A stretch of 55,828 nucleotides of DNA from an uncultured Oscillospiraceae bacterium (lineage in GTDB: Bacteria > Bacillota > Clostridia > Oscillospirales > Oscillospiraceae). Below the pieces are notes generated by a model, which was given only the letters and a program-made list of their open reading frames with translations, had not been told where the DNA came from and ran no database searches. The stretch is from positions 1-55,828 of the forward strand of contig CALWZP010000016.1 in assembly GCA_944386055.1 (NCBI GenBank), read 5' to 3'. Positions within the stretch are counted from its first letter, which is position 1, and every line of letters begins with the position of its first letter. This document shows positions 40,434 to 49,980 of this stretch, piece after piece. A program made the position numbers and the translations under genes.

Positions 40434-41453
40434 TTGTCGGAATACAAGGGGAAGGGTTCTCTCCGATGGGAGCAGGGTCCCCGCATCGCTGCAATCGGCG
40501 GCGGCACCGGTCTGTCCACCATGCTGCGGGGATTGAAGGAGTGGACCAAAAATCTGACCGCGATCGTTACGGTGGCGGACGACGGCGGGGGCTCCGGCAT
40601 GCTGCGGCATGACCTGGGGATGCCCCCGCCGGGAGATATCCGCAACTGTATGCAGGCGCTGGCCAATGTGGAGCCCATTATGGAACAGCTGCTGGGGTAT
40701 CGCTTCCCCGAGGGACGGCTGGCGGGGCAGGCGTTCGGCAACCTGCTTCTGGCTGCGCTGAACGGAATCTATGACACCTTTGACCAGGCGGTGGCCGGGA
40801 TGAGCCAGGTGCTGGCCATCAGCGGTCAGGTGCTTCCCGTCACCAATGAGGATGTGGCGCTGGAGGCAGAATTTGAAAATGGCGCCCGGGTGCTGGGAGA
40901 GTCCCAGATTTTCCGCTGCAAGAAGCGGCAGGACTGCCGCATCCGCCGGGTGCGACTTGTTCCGGACCGGCCAAAGGCGCTGCCCAAAACGCTGGAGGCC
41001 ATTGCTCAGGCGGATCTGATCCTGCTGGGACCGGGGAGCTTGTACACCAGCATCATCCCCAATCTGCTGGTGGAGGGCGTGTCTGATGCCATTCGCTCCA
41101 GCTCTGCGCTGAAAGTGTATGTCAGCAACATTATGACGCAGGAGGGGGAGACAGAGGGGTATACTCTGGCGGACCATCTGGATGCGCTTATGGTTCACGG
41201 AGGAGAGGGCATCATCGATGTGGTCCTGGCCAATTCCCGACCGGTTGACCCGGCAGTGGCGGACCGCTACCGCCGGGAGGATGCGGTTCCGCTGGTGCTG
41301 GACAGGGAGCGGCTGGACAAAATGGGGGTTGAGATCGTGGAGCGGCCTCTGGTTTCCGATACCTCAGAGTATGCACGCCACTGTCCGGCCTGTCTGGCCC
41401 GGGCCATCATGGAGCTGTATCAGGAGCGGGGCGACATGCGTATCTTCCATTGA
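40434..41453 (+). CDS. yvcK: YvcK/CofD-like gluconeogenesis factor
   Basis: 339 residues. The GGGTG loop is in IAAIGGGTGLSTM (20-30), followed by TVADDGGGSGMLRHDLGMPPPGDIRN (partly shown) and LGPGSLYTSIIPNLLV, all diagnostic. YvcK binds UDP-GlcNAc-type sugars and is needed for growth on gluconeogenic carbon and for proper wall synthesis. TTG start after AAAGGGGGC. Between rapZ and whiA as usual. A GTP-PEPCK is in the same window, so the gluconeogenic link is plausible but not shown by linkage. Confidence 0.95.
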   Translation: MSEYKGKGSLRWEQGPRIAAIGGGTGLSTMLRGLKEWTKNLTAIVTVADDGGGSGMLRHDLGMPPPGDIRNCMQALANVEPIMEQLLGYRFPEGRLAGQAFGNLLLAALNGIYDTFDQAVAGMSQVLAISGQVLPVTNEDVALEAEFENGARVLGESQIFRCKKRQDCRIRRVRLVPDRPKALPKTLEAIAQADLILLGPGSLYTSIIPNLLVEGVSDAIRSSSALKVYVSNIMTQEGETEGYTLADHLDALMVHGGEGIIDVVLANSRPVDPAVADRYRREDAVPLVLDRERLDKMGVEIVERPLVSDTSEYARHCPACLARAIMELYQERGDMRIFH

Positions 41454-41482
41454 CAGAGAGAGAACAGAGAGGGGGGACGGCC

Positions 41483-42406
41483 ATGTCATTTTCCGGAGAG
41501 ACCAAGGGAGAACTGTGCCGGCTGGAATTTGGACATAAAAATTGCATCCAGGCGGAGGCCTACGGCGTGCTGCTGTACTGCAATACCTTTCAAAGCTCCG
41601 CGATCCGGATCGTCACGGAGAGCCCGGAATTTGCCAAACGGCTGCCGGCTCTGTTTCGGCGGGCTTTTCGGGTGGAGTTTGACCTGCAGACGGCCTCCAG
41701 CCGTCCCGGAGGGAAGCAGACCTTTTCCATCACCGATCCCTATAAACTGGGGCTGATCTTTGACACCTTCGGCATCGATCCCGGCGGAGTGGTGGCCCAC
41801 CACATCAATTTTGCGGTGCTGGAGGAGGAGTGCTGCCGCGCCTCCTTTTTCCGCGGGGCTTTTCTGGCCGGCGGTTCCGTCACAGATCCCGAGAAGCGCT
41901 ATCACCTGGAGCTGTTTACCTCCCACTACAGCGTCAGCCGGGAGATGCAGGCGCTGATGCTGGACGCGGGCTTCTCCCCCAAGGAGACCACAAGAAAGTC
42001 CAACTATGTGATCTATTTCAAGCACAGTGAGTCCATTGAGGACTTCCTCACCTCTATCGGCGCCCCTCTGGCGGCCATGCAGGTGATGAACGCCAAGGCG
42101 GAAAAATATCTGCGGAACGGGGTGAACCGGCGGGTAAACTGCGACTCGGCCAATCTGTCCAAGGCGGTGGACGCGGCCCTGGAGCAGATCGAGGCCATCC
42201 GCACGCTGGAGCGCGGGGGAGGACTGGATGCGCTGCCGGACAAGCTGTCCCAGGCGGCCCGGCTGCGTCTGGAAAATCCGGAGCTGACCCTGAGCCAGCT
42301 GGCGGAGCTGTTTGATCCGCCCATTACCAAGTCCGCACTGAACCATCGGCTGCGCAAGCTGATGGCACTGGCGGAGGAACAGAGAGAAAAAGGAGATAAA
42401 CTATGA
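41483..42406 (+). CDS. whiA: WhiA-type DNA-binding protein
   Basis: 307 residues. N-terminal LAGLIDADG-homing-endonuclease-like domain (about 85-190: SFFRGAFLAGGSVTDPEKRYHLE, partly shown), and C-terminal helix-turn-helix (about 225-300: LRLENPELTLSQLAELFDPP, SALNHRLRKL). WhiA controls sporulation septation in Streptomyces and chromosome segregation/division in Firmicutes. Start ATG follows a GGGGGGAC site; an upstream in-frame ATG has none. Its last bases overlap the DUF3784 gene (ATGA). Confidence 0.95.
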   Translation: MSFSGETKGELCRLEFGHKNCIQAEAYGVLLYCNTFQSSAIRIVTESPEFAKRLPALFRRAFRVEFDLQTASSRPGGKQTFSITDPYKLGLIFDTFGIDPGGVVAHHINFAVLEEECCRASFFRGAFLAGGSVTDPEKRYHLELFTSHYSVSREMQALMLDAGFSPKETTRKSNYVIYFKHSESIEDFLTSIGAPLAAMQVMNAKAEKYLRNGVNRRVNCDSANLSKAVDAALEQIEAIRTLERGGGLDALPDKLSQAARLRLENPELTLSQLAELFDPPITKSALNHRLRKLMALAEEQREKGDKL

Positions 42407-42762
42407 CGGGACTTTGGATCACGGCCGGTGTGTGTGTTCTGCTGGCCATTCTGCTCTTCTGCGGGAAGTGCAGCTTTATCATCATCGGGTATAACACCGC
42501 GCCGCCGGAGGTCAAGGCGAAATACAACAAGAAGAAGCTGCACCGGGCGGTGGGGATCCTATTCCTGGTCCTGGCAGCCATGACGGCGGTGACCGCCATG
42601 TACTTTGAACTGTTGAAGACGGTGTACTCCTATGCCGCAGTGATCGCCATCGTGGCGTGCATGTTTTACTGCCTGGGCTACTGCAAATACCCCGAAGAGA
42701 CCCAGGAGCAGGAAGCGGGGGCGGAGGAAGAGGAGACGCCGGAGGATCCGGATCAGCACTGA
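42403..42762 (+). CDS. DUF3784 small membrane protein
   Basis: 119 residues. Three hydrophobic stretches (about 3-20, 49-68, 75-95) and the family motif FIIIGYNTAPPEVKAKYNKKKLHR (partly shown), which matches DUF3784 (pattern GYN..S.EEKAKYD..KL). The C-terminal tail is very acidic (EETQEQEAGAEEEETPEDPD). Function unknown. Translationally coupled to whiA and 15 bp before dnaE, so it is carried in the division/replication operon. Confidence 0.85.
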   Translation: MTGLWITAGVCVLLAILLFCGKCSFIIIGYNTAPPEVKAKYNKKKLHRAVGILFLVLAAMTAVTAMYFELLKTVYSYAAVIAIVACMFYCLGYCKYPEETQEQEAGAEEEETPEDPDQH

Positions 42763-42777
42763 GAGGAGGCGCCAACA

Positions 42778-45700
42778 TTGGCCTTTGTCCATTTACATCT
42801 GCATACGGAGTATTCCCTGCTGGACGGCGCCTGCCGCATCAAGGACCTGGCAAAGTATGTGAAAGGGCTGGGGCAGGAGGCGGTGGCCATCACCGATCAC
42901 GGGGTGATGTACGGCGCTGTGGACTTCTACCGGGCCTGCAAGGCGGAGGGGATCAAACCCATCATCGGCTGCGAGGTCTATGTGGCACCGAACAGCCGGT
43001 TCGACCGGGTCCATGAGCGGGATTCTGCGTCCCGTCACCTGGTGCTGCTGTGCAAAGATCAAGAGGGCTACCGCAACTTGTCCTATCTGGTGAGCATGGC
43101 CTTTATCGAGGGGTTTTACATCAAGCCCCGCATTGACATGGAGCTGCTGCGGCAGCACTGCGGGGGGCTGATCGCCCTGTCCGCCTGCCTGTCCGGCGAG
43201 ATCCCCCGGCGGCTGCTGAACGGGGACTATGAGGGAGCAAAGCAGTTCGCCGTGGAGATGGACCAGCTGTTCGGCCGGGGAAATTTCTACCTGGAGCTGC
43301 AGGACCACGGCCTGGAGGAGGAACAGACGGTGATCGCCGGCATCCTCCGCCTCCACCGGGAGACCGATATCCCTCTGGTGGTCACCAACGACGCCCACTA
43401 TCTTCGCCGGGAGGATGCGGAGATGCAGGACATCCTCATGTGCATCCAGATGGGCAAGCTGGTGGACGACCCAGACCGCATGAAATTCGAGAGCGACCAG
43501 TCCTATGTGAAGAGCGAGGAGGAGATGCGCGCCCTGTTCCCCCAGTGGCCGGAGGCGGCGGACAACACCGCGGTGATCGCGGAGCAGTGTCAGGTAGACT
43601 TTGAATTCGGAAACTATCACCTGCCCCACTTTGACTGCCCGGAGGGCTATGACGCGGACAGCTATTTTGAAAAGCTGTGTCAGGAGGGCTTCCAGCGCCG
43701 CTACCCCGACGCGCCGGAGGAGTACCGGCAGCGGCTGAAGTCGGAGCAGGCGGTGATCCGCAAAATGGGATTTGTGGACTATTTCCTCATTGTGTCCGAT
43801 TTTATTGCCTATGCCAAGAGCCATGCCATTCCTGTGGGTCCGGGACGCGGTTCTGCCGCGGGTTCCATGGTGTCCTACTGCATGAACATCACAGACATCG
43901 ACCCCATGAAGTACTCCCTATATTTCGAGCGGTTCCTCAACCCGGAGCGGATCTCCATGCCGGATATCGACATCGACTTCTGCTATCAGCGCCGGGGCGA
44001 GGTCATCGACTATGTCAACCGCAAGTATGGCACGGACCATGTGGCGCAGATCGTCACCTTCGGTACCATGGCAGCCCGGGGCGCCATCCGGGATGTGGGC
44101 CGGGTGCTCAATTTCCCTTATGCCGAGGTGGATGTCCTGGCCAAACAGGTGCCGGGCGGGCCGGGCAATCTTCACATCACTCTGGAGGAGGCACTGAGGC
44201 TGTCCAAGCAGCTGCGGGACTCCTATGAGGGGGATCCGCGCATCCGCAAGCTCATCGACACGGCCATGGCCATCGAGGGGATGCCCCGGAACGCCTCCAC
44301 CCATGCGGCGGGGGTGGTGATCACCAGCCGGCCGGTGTATGAGTATGTCCCGCTGGCGAAGAACGACGAGTCAGTGGTGACCCAGTATGTGATGACCACG
44401 CTGGAAGAGCTGGGTCTGCTGAAGATGGACTTTCTTGGCCTGCGCAACCTGACGGTGCTGGACGACACGGTGCAGATGGTCCGGCAGGAGCGGCCGAGCT
44501 TCTCCCTGGCGGACATCCCGGACAACGACCCGGCGACCATGAAGATGCTCTCCGAGGGGCGCACCAGTGGGGTGTTCCAGATGGAGTCCGCCGGCATGAC
44601 CGGCGTGTGCATCAGTCTGAAGCCAAAGGATATCGAGGACATTACCGCCATCATCGCCCTGTACCGTCCGGGTCCCATGGATTCCATTCCGCGGTTTATC
44701 GCCTGTAAGCACGACCCGGGGAAGATCAAATACCGTCACCCCATGCTGGAGCCCATCCTGTCCAACACCTACGGCTGTATCGTCTATCAGGAGCAGGTCA
44801 TCGAGATCTTCCGGCGGCTGGCGGGCTATTCCCTGGGACAGGCGGACATGGTGCGCCGGGCCATGAGCAAGAAAAAACGCAAGGAGATCGAGCGGGAGAG
44901 GCAGTTCTTCATCCACGGCGACCCGGACCGGGGGATCGCGGGCTGTGTCGCCAACGGCATCCCGGAGGAGACGGCCCAGGCCATCTACGAGGAGATCGAC
45001 GCCTTCGCAGAGTATGCCTTCAACAAGGCCCACGCGGTATGTTACGCCGTGGTGGCCTATCAGACCGCGTGGTTCAAGTGTCACTATCCCAAGGAGTATA
45101 TGGCGGCGCTGCTCACCTCGGTGCTGGACTCCACCGACAAGGTGGCCGAGTACATCGGCGAGTGCCGGGAGAGCGGCATCCCCCTGCTGCCCCCCGACAT
45201 CAACGAGTCGGACGCCTCTTTTACCGTATACCAGGGCCACATCCGCTTCGGACTGGCGGCGGTAAAAGGTGTGGGACGCGGCTTTATCCGGGCCGTGCGC
45301 CAGGAGCGGGAACGCAGCGGCGCATTTACCTCCTTCCCTGATTTCTGCCGCCGGATGCTGGGGGCGGATCTGAACCGTCGGGTGCTGGAGAATCTGATCA
45401 AGTGCGGTGCATTTGACAGCCTGGGTTATAAACGCTCCCAGCTGCTCCAGGTATTTGGTCAGGTGCTGGACTCCATTGTGGAGAGCCAGCGAAAAAATCT
45501 GGAGGGGCAATTCGACCTCTTTGGCGGCGGCGGATCCGCCGCCGCGGAGCCGGAGATGGTGCTGCCCGATATCGAGGAGTATCCGGCCCAGGACCTGATG
45601 GCTATGGAGAAGGAGACCACCGGCCTGTACCTCAGCGGACACCCCATGGACGCCTACCGGGACTTCGTCCGGCGGCAGGGAGCGGTGACCATCGGCTCCA

Positions 45701-46269
45701 TCCTGGCTGATTTCTCGGGAGAGGGCGGGCCCAGACAGTATGCGGACGAGCAGCAGGTGACCATTGCGGGCGTGATCTCCGCGCATAAGACCAAGACGAC
45801 CCGAAATCAGACTTTAATGGCCTATGTCACCCTGGAGGACGACACAGGCTCCATGGAACTGCTGGTCTTCTCCAGGGTTCTGGGAGAGAGCGGAAGCTAC
45901 CTGAAAAATAATTTTCCCATCCTGGTCACGGGAAAGATCTCTGTCCGGGAGGATAAGGCGCCGCAGATCCTGTGCGACAGGATCCGGCCATTGAACGGCG
46001 CCGGATTTGATGTCATGACAGGCGGCGGACAAGGAGTCCCGAATGAGAAGATATGTAAAGGAGAAAAACTATACATAAGAATCTCCCGCTCAGACGACCC
46101 GCGTCTGCGCAAGACGGCCGCGATTCTGGATATGTTTCCGGGTGAACAGCAGGCGGTGGTGTATTTTGCGGACAGCGGAAAGCGATGGGGGACTCCCTGC
46201 GGCCTCTACCGAACCATGGTGGAGGAACTGCGCAGCCTGCTGGGACAGGAGAATGTGGTAATAAAATAG
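42778..46269 (+). CDS. dnaE: DNA polymerase III subunit alpha (DnaE)
   Basis: 1163 residues. PHP domain at the N terminus (FVHLHLHTEYSLLDG, VAITDHGVMYGAVDFY), polymerase core with the palm aspartates in MPDIDIDFC (about 398-405) and PVGPGRGSAAGSMVSYC, then an HhH region and an OB domain near 1000-1075 (VTIAGVISAHKTKTTRNQT, MELLVF). There is no exonuclease insertion, so it is DnaE rather than PolC. TTG start follows GAGAGGAGGCG. In Firmicutes DnaE usually works with PolC; that gene is not in the window. Confidence 0.97.
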   Translation: MAFVHLHLHTEYSLLDGACRIKDLAKYVKGLGQEAVAITDHGVMYGAVDFYRACKAEGIKPIIGCEVYVAPNSRFDRVHERDSASRHLVLLCKDQEGYRNLSYLVSMAFIEGFYIKPRIDMELLRQHCGGLIALSACLSGEIPRRLLNGDYEGAKQFAVEMDQLFGRGNFYLELQDHGLEEEQTVIAGILRLHRETDIPLVVTNDAHYLRREDAEMQDILMCIQMGKLVDDPDRMKFESDQSYVKSEEEMRALFPQWPEAADNTAVIAEQCQVDFEFGNYHLPHFDCPEGYDADSYFEKLCQEGFQRRYPDAPEEYRQRLKSEQAVIRKMGFVDYFLIVSDFIAYAKSHAIPVGPGRGSAAGSMVSYCMNITDIDPMKYSLYFERFLNPERISMPDIDIDFCYQRRGEVIDYVNRKYGTDHVAQIVTFGTMAARGAIRDVGRVLNFPYAEVDVLAKQVPGGPGNLHITLEEALRLSKQLRDSYEGDPRIRKLIDTAMAIEGMPRNASTHAAGVVITSRPVYEYVPLAKNDESVVTQYVMTTLEELGLLKMDFLGLRNLTVLDDTVQMVRQERPSFSLADIPDNDPATMKMLSEGRTSGVFQMESAGMTGVCISLKPKDIEDITAIIALYRPGPMDSIPRFIACKHDPGKIKYRHPMLEPILSNTYGCIVYQEQVIEIFRRLAGYSLGQADMVRRAMSKKKRKEIERERQFFIHGDPDRGIAGCVANGIPEETAQAIYEEIDAFAEYAFNKAHAVCYAVVAYQTAWFKCHYPKEYMAALLTSVLDSTDKVAEYIGECRESGIPLLPPDINESDASFTVYQGHIRFGLAAVKGVGRGFIRAVRQERERSGAFTSFPDFCRRMLGADLNRRVLENLIKCGAFDSLGYKRSQLLQVFGQVLDSIVESQRKNLEGQFDLFGGGGSAAAEPEMVLPDIEEYPAQDLMAMEKETTGLYLSGHPMDAYRDFVRRQGAVTIGSILADFSGEGGPRQYADEQQVTIAGVISAHKTKTTRNQTLMAYVTLEDDTGSMELLVFSRVLGESGSYLKNNFPILVTGKISVREDKAPQILCDRIRPLNGAGFDVMTGGGQGVPNEKICKGEKLYIRISRSDDPRLRKTAAILDMFPGEQQAVVYFADSGKRWGTPCGLYRTMVEELRSLLGQENVVIK

Positions 46270-46293
46270 AGGCCGGAAAAGGGAGGTGTGAGG

Positions 46294-47829
46294 ATGAACA
46301 AGATCGCATCGCTGCTGTTTCATCGGGCGGGGCTGGTGGCCATCGCGCTGGCGGCTCAGATCGCCGTGCTGGTGGTGATGACCGTCTGGTTTTCCCAATA
46401 TTATAGCTATTTCTACTGGATCTGTATCCTCATCTCCGCCTGCGTCGTGCTGTGGATTGTCCTGAACCGAAGTGATCCGGCCTACAAGATCGCCTGGATT
46501 GTCCCGATTATGGCTTTCCCGGTGTTCGGCGGACTTCTCTATCTCCTGATCGGCGGGAACCGGGTCAATCGGCGTACTGTGCGCAGAATGCAGCACATGG
46601 AGCGCAAAATGACCAAGACGCTGGCCCCGGACTTTGGAAGTGAAAAATTGAAGGAATTCGGTCCGGACGCAATGGGGCAGGCGCACTATCTGGAGCGGGT
46701 GGCCAAGTGCCCGGTGTACGGCAACACCGAGACGGCTTATTTCGGGGAAGGAGAGGACTTCTTTGCCCGGATGCTGGAGGAACTGAAAAAAGCAAAAAAA
46801 TATATCTTTCTGGAGTACTTCATCATCCAGGAGGGGCTGATGTGGAACAGCATCCTGGAAATCTTGAAGCAGAAGGTGGCGCAGGGCCTGGATGTCCGTG
46901 TGATCTACGACGACATCGGTTCGATCTACAAACTGCCGGACGACTATCACGAGAGGCTGGAGGAGTCGGGAATCCGCTGCGAGGTCTTCAACCCCTTCGT
47001 GCCCATCGCTTCCATCCGCCTGAACAACCGGGACCACCGGAAGCTGTGCATCATCGATGGTGAGACCGCCTTTACCGGGGGAATCAACCTGGCGGATGAG
47101 TATATCAACCATGTGGAGCGATTTGGGCACTGGAAGGACAGCGGCATCCTGGTGCGGGGCGCCGCCGCATGGAGCATGACGGTGATGTTTCTCACTACCT
47201 GGGAGCACCTGGCGGAGGTGGACGAGGATTTTGACCTTTACCGTCCAAAGCCCCAGCTGAAGGAGTGCCAGGGGTTTGTTCAGCCCTATCTGGACACGCC
47301 GCTGGACCATGAGGCAGTGGGGCAGAGCGTCTACCTCAACATGATCGCCCGGGCCAAACGCTATGTCTACATCACCACCCCCTATCTGGTGATTGACAGC
47401 GCCATGAACACTGTGCTGTGCAATGCGGCGAAGTCAGGGGTGGATGTGCGCATCATCACCCCCCACATTCCGGATAAGAAGTCTGTGTTCGAGGTGACCC
47501 GTGCCCATTATCCCCCCCTGCTGGAGGCCGGAGTGCGTATTTTCGAGTACACCCCTGGCTTTATCCACGCCAAGAACATGGTGTCAGACGATTTGTTCGC
47601 TGCAGTTGGAACGGTAAATCTGGACTACCGCAGTTTTTTCCTCCACTTTGAGGATGGGGTGTGGCTGTGCGGTACGCCCAGTGTGTCCGATATCAAAATG
47701 GATTTTCTGGAGACCCAGGAGGTCAGCGAGGAGATGACCCTGGAGATGACCAAAGAGGAGCACCGCTCTATGGGACTTTTAAAGCAGCTGTGGCGGAGTA
47801 TTCTGCGCAGCCTTGCCCCCATGATGTAA
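46294..47829 (+). CDS. cls: Cardiolipin synthase
   Basis: 511 residues. Two N-terminal membrane helices (about 12-35 and 40-58), then two phospholipase-D HKD motifs: HRKLCIIDGETAFTGGINLAD and HAKNMVSDDLFAAVGTVNLD (each HxKxxxxD). Bacterial Cls condenses two phosphatidylglycerols into cardiolipin at the membrane. Start at the ATG seven bases after GGGAGGT; a GTG two codons earlier is an alternative. 24 bp after dnaE and followed by the operon terminator. Confidence 0.95.
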   Translation: MNKIASLLFHRAGLVAIALAAQIAVLVVMTVWFSQYYSYFYWICILISACVVLWIVLNRSDPAYKIAWIVPIMAFPVFGGLLYLLIGGNRVNRRTVRRMQHMERKMTKTLAPDFGSEKLKEFGPDAMGQAHYLERVAKCPVYGNTETAYFGEGEDFFARMLEELKKAKKYIFLEYFIIQEGLMWNSILEILKQKVAQGLDVRVIYDDIGSIYKLPDDYHERLEESGIRCEVFNPFVPIASIRLNNRDHRKLCIIDGETAFTGGINLADEYINHVERFGHWKDSGILVRGAAAWSMTVMFLTTWEHLAEVDEDFDLYRPKPQLKECQGFVQPYLDTPLDHEAVGQSVYLNMIARAKRYVYITTPYLVIDSAMNTVLCNAAKSGVDVRIITPHIPDKKSVFEVTRAHYPPLLEAGVRIFEYTPGFIHAKNMVSDDLFAAVGTVNLDYRSFFLHFEDGVWLCGTPSVSDIKMDFLETQEVSEEMTLEMTKEEHRSMGLLKQLWRSILRSLAPMM

Positions 47830-47842
47830 AAAAGCAATACAG

Positions 47843-47887
47843 GAAGAAGCGGCCCCGGGAATATAGCCCCGGGGCCGCTTCTTCTTA
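47843..47887. terminator. Terminator between convergent cls and CmpB genes
   Basis: 17-bp stem GAAGAAGCGGCCCCGGG / CCCGGGGCCGCTTCTTC (47843-47859 and 47868-47884). The forward tail is TTAATT. Confidence 0.83.
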
Positions 47888-47898
47888 ATTATATGAAT

Positions 47899-48813
47899 TC
47901 ATGATGAGGTTCTGTCCTGATCTTTTCGATGAGCTCGATCCTGCTGGCGGCGCTGAGTTACCCGGCGGCGGATCTCACCGGCATCCAGCTTCAGATCGCG
48001 CAGGGAACGATTATACCGGGAGGAGGACAGCTTGGTATAGACCTGGCGAAAGTGACGGGTGTGCCGCTCCGCCAGCTCCTGCAGCCGCTGATATTTGGCC
48101 CACAGCTGAGGCTGCTGTGTCTGGATGCGGAGCAGCCTCTGGTTGTGGCCGGCCCGGGCCTCGGCCAGCGCGCGCTCCAAATCCTCCCGGGCATTTTCCA
48201 GCCGGTCCTTCACCTCGGCGCGGGCCAGAGCGGACTGAAGGGCCAGCTCGTCGCTGACCTGCTCCAGCTTTTTCACCAGCCGGGCCGCCAGAGCCAAGTG
48301 GCGCACCGTGACCACCGCATCGACCAGAGTGATGAAGAACAGCACCAACGCAAGCAGCTGTCGCGGCAGGACAGAAATCGTTGCCACCAGTTGTTCGACA
48401 ACCGGGTGGATATGAAAAATGGTGAGATAGGACAAAACGCCCCACCACAGACAGACAAACAGGGAGACGCGTCCATGAAGATTGAAGCGGTGGTCGCTGT
48501 AGTCCCAATATTTCATATGGGTAGTAGTCTCCAGAAACCAGCCCACAAAATATTCCCAGGCGGACATGGAGAGCGTGGAGACCACATAAAACAGCACAAG
48601 ATTCCCGGTGAGAGGCTGAAAGAACAGCACCATCATCAGGGCGCCCACTCCATAGATGGGGCAGATAGGGCCATAGAGGAAACCGCGCATCACAAAACGG
48701 CGCTGCCGGAGAGAGCAGTACGCGGTCTCCATGGCCCAGCCGGCAAAAGAGTAAAGAATGAAATAGAGGAACAGAGTGGAGAGGGGAATCTGAAACAGCG
48801 ACGGCTCGGTCAT
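47899..48813 (-). CDS. CmpB-type putative ABC transporter permease family protein
   Basis: 304 residues. The N-terminal half (1-180) has four or five membrane helices and matches the family called putative ABC-transporter type IV/CmpB: LFLYFILYSFAGWAMETAYC, FLYGPICPIYGVGALMM, SAWEYFVGWFLE, KYWDYSDHRFNLHGRVSLF. The C-terminal half is a long charged coiled coil (about 185-304) ending in a basic tail. No ATPase gene is adjacent, so the transporter name is uncertain. It starts four bases after the DUF4364 stop and is probably its operon partner. Confidence 0.85.
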   Translation of the reverse strand: MTEPSLFQIPLSTLFLYFILYSFAGWAMETAYCSLRQRRFVMRGFLYGPICPIYGVGALMMVLFFQPLTGNLVLFYVVSTLSMSAWEYFVGWFLETTTHMKYWDYSDHRFNLHGRVSLFVCLWWGVLSYLTIFHIHPVVEQLVATISVLPRQLLALVLFFITLVDAVVTVRHLALAARLVKKLEQVSDELALQSALARAEVKDRLENAREDLERALAEARAGHNQRLLRIQTQQPQLWAKYQRLQELAERHTRHFRQVYTKLSSSRYNRSLRDLKLDAGEIRRRVTQRRQQDRAHRKDQDRTSS

Positions 48814-48817
48814 ACCC

Positions 48818-49375
48818 CTATCCCTCCCGATCCTGCTGTTTCCCAGGGTCGGGAAGTTCCAGCAGGGTATGGAGAACGCTGTGGTACACCTGTTCTGGAT
48901 TGGAGCGGAATCGGCGGCACAGGCTCAGGGCCTGTTCCTCTGATGCGGCCAGGAGCTCCAGGGTAAACAGGTTTCCGGCTTCGTCATCCAGCGCCAGCCG
49001 TGCAGCATGGGTTCCGTCAGGACGCAGCAGATGCTCTCCGCGTACTTGGGCGTCCCGCCGAAGCTGGGCGTTGAGCACGGCGAGATTCTGGTCGCACTTG
49101 GTCCGCACGGAAAAAGGGAGGCTGGTCTCGCACACTTGGCTGTTGCGGCGTCCCTTTTCGGTGATGGAATAGTACTGGTCATCCGTGAGCAGGAGATTTT
49201 CCGTTTCCACCAGGTGAGCGATGGCCTTGGTAAGGAGAAAATAATCCACCCCGCCGTCACACAGGGCCAGGTCGATCAGCTTAAAAAAGTCGATGGGTGC
49301 GGCCACATGGCTCATAATATAGAGAACCAGCATCTTGACATCCAGTTCATCGTGGATGAATCCCGGTGGGGACAT
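48818..49375 (-). CDS. DUF4364 protein (winged-helix-like)
   Basis: 185 residues. ELDVKMLVLYIMSHVAAPID, DGGVDYFLLTKAIAHLVETE and YYSITEKGRRNSQVCETSLP look like a winged-helix domain followed by a mixed domain, as in DUF4364. These proteins are widespread in Clostridia and of unknown role, perhaps regulators. Start ATG follows GGAGGAAC; an upstream in-frame extension covers the promoter and is rejected. Confidence 0.87.
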   Translation of the reverse strand: MSPPGFIHDELDVKMLVLYIMSHVAAPIDFFKLIDLALCDGGVDYFLLTKAIAHLVETENLLLTDDQYYSITEKGRRNSQVCETSLPFSVRTKCDQNLAVLNAQLRRDAQVRGEHLLRPDGTHAARLALDDEAGNLFTLELLAASEEQALSLCRRFRSNPEQVYHSVLHTLLELPDPGKQQDREG

Positions 49376-49417
49376 GGCGGTTCCTCCTCTCTGCGTTGTA
49401 GATAAGCGGACCCTGTT

Positions 49418-49446
49418 ATTATACTGGGAAAATAGGAAAAGGACAA
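49418..49446 (-). promoter_or_regulatory. Promoter of the DUF4364-CmpB operon
   Basis: Reverse strand TTGTCC (49446-49441), 17-bp spacer, TATAAT (49423-49418), 43 bp before the start codon. Confidence 0.78.
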
Positions 49447-49482
49447 GAGGGACTGACAAATTTCGATCTAATGGAACAACAG

Positions 49483-49517
49483 GACACGCCGGGGGACCAT
49501 GGGCCCCCCGGCGTGTC
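49483..49517 (-). terminator. Terminator of the truncated Cys/Ser-rich gene
   Basis: Stem GACACGCCGGGGG / CCCCCGGCGTGTC around a short loop, 10 bp after the stop codon. The reverse tail CTGTTGTTCC is only moderately T-rich. Confidence 0.7.
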
Positions 49518-49526
49518 TGGAAGAAG

Positions 49527-49980
49527 TCATCGTGTGCCGCAGGATCTGTTGTCGGTGGTAGAACTGGAGCTGGTTCCTGTGTTGCAGCTGCAGGAGCTGC
49601 TGGAGGAAGAGGAGGTCAGAGTGTTGGGGGGAAAGAAGTCGTTGACAGGGAAGCTGACCTGGCGGAACACCTCGCAGGGGTCGTCGTCGCTGGAGCAGGA
49701 GCACTCCTTGTCGGGCAGGCAGTAATCGTAAACAGGGATCAGCAGCTGGGAATCCCGCTCCAGCCGGATGATGGAAAACTGCCCCAGGGTGACATAGATG
49801 CGCCGGGTGTCGCCGCTGAACACCAGGTCCTCGCCAAAGGCGGCCAGAATGCAGGCGGGGACATCCGCCAGCTGTTCGCCGCAATCGCAGGGCCGGCACT
49901 CACATACATCCACCAGCTTCATATTGAGGATAATGGGATCCACCGCCTCTACTATCCGCACCAAATAGGTAAAGCAATTA
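49527..49980 (-). pseudogene. 5'-truncated Cys/Ser-rich protein gene, cut by the prophage
   Basis: The surviving frame encodes about 130-150 residues: VRIVEAVDPIILNMKLVD, then CECRPCDCGEQ, a conserved core (VYVTLGQFSIIRLERDSQLL, partly shown as IYVTLGQFSIIRLERD; VYDYCLPDKECS), and FPVNDFFPPNTL with a Ser/Cys-rich tail. From memory this is the C-terminal part of a longer Clostridia protein that may be a spore surface component. No ribosome site precedes any available ATG, and the upstream end runs straight into the 3' end of the serine recombinase gene, reading its terminal bases in another frame. I infer that element insertion removed the 5' half. The remaining host part may lie beyond the window at the other end of the element. 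Confidence 0.6.
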
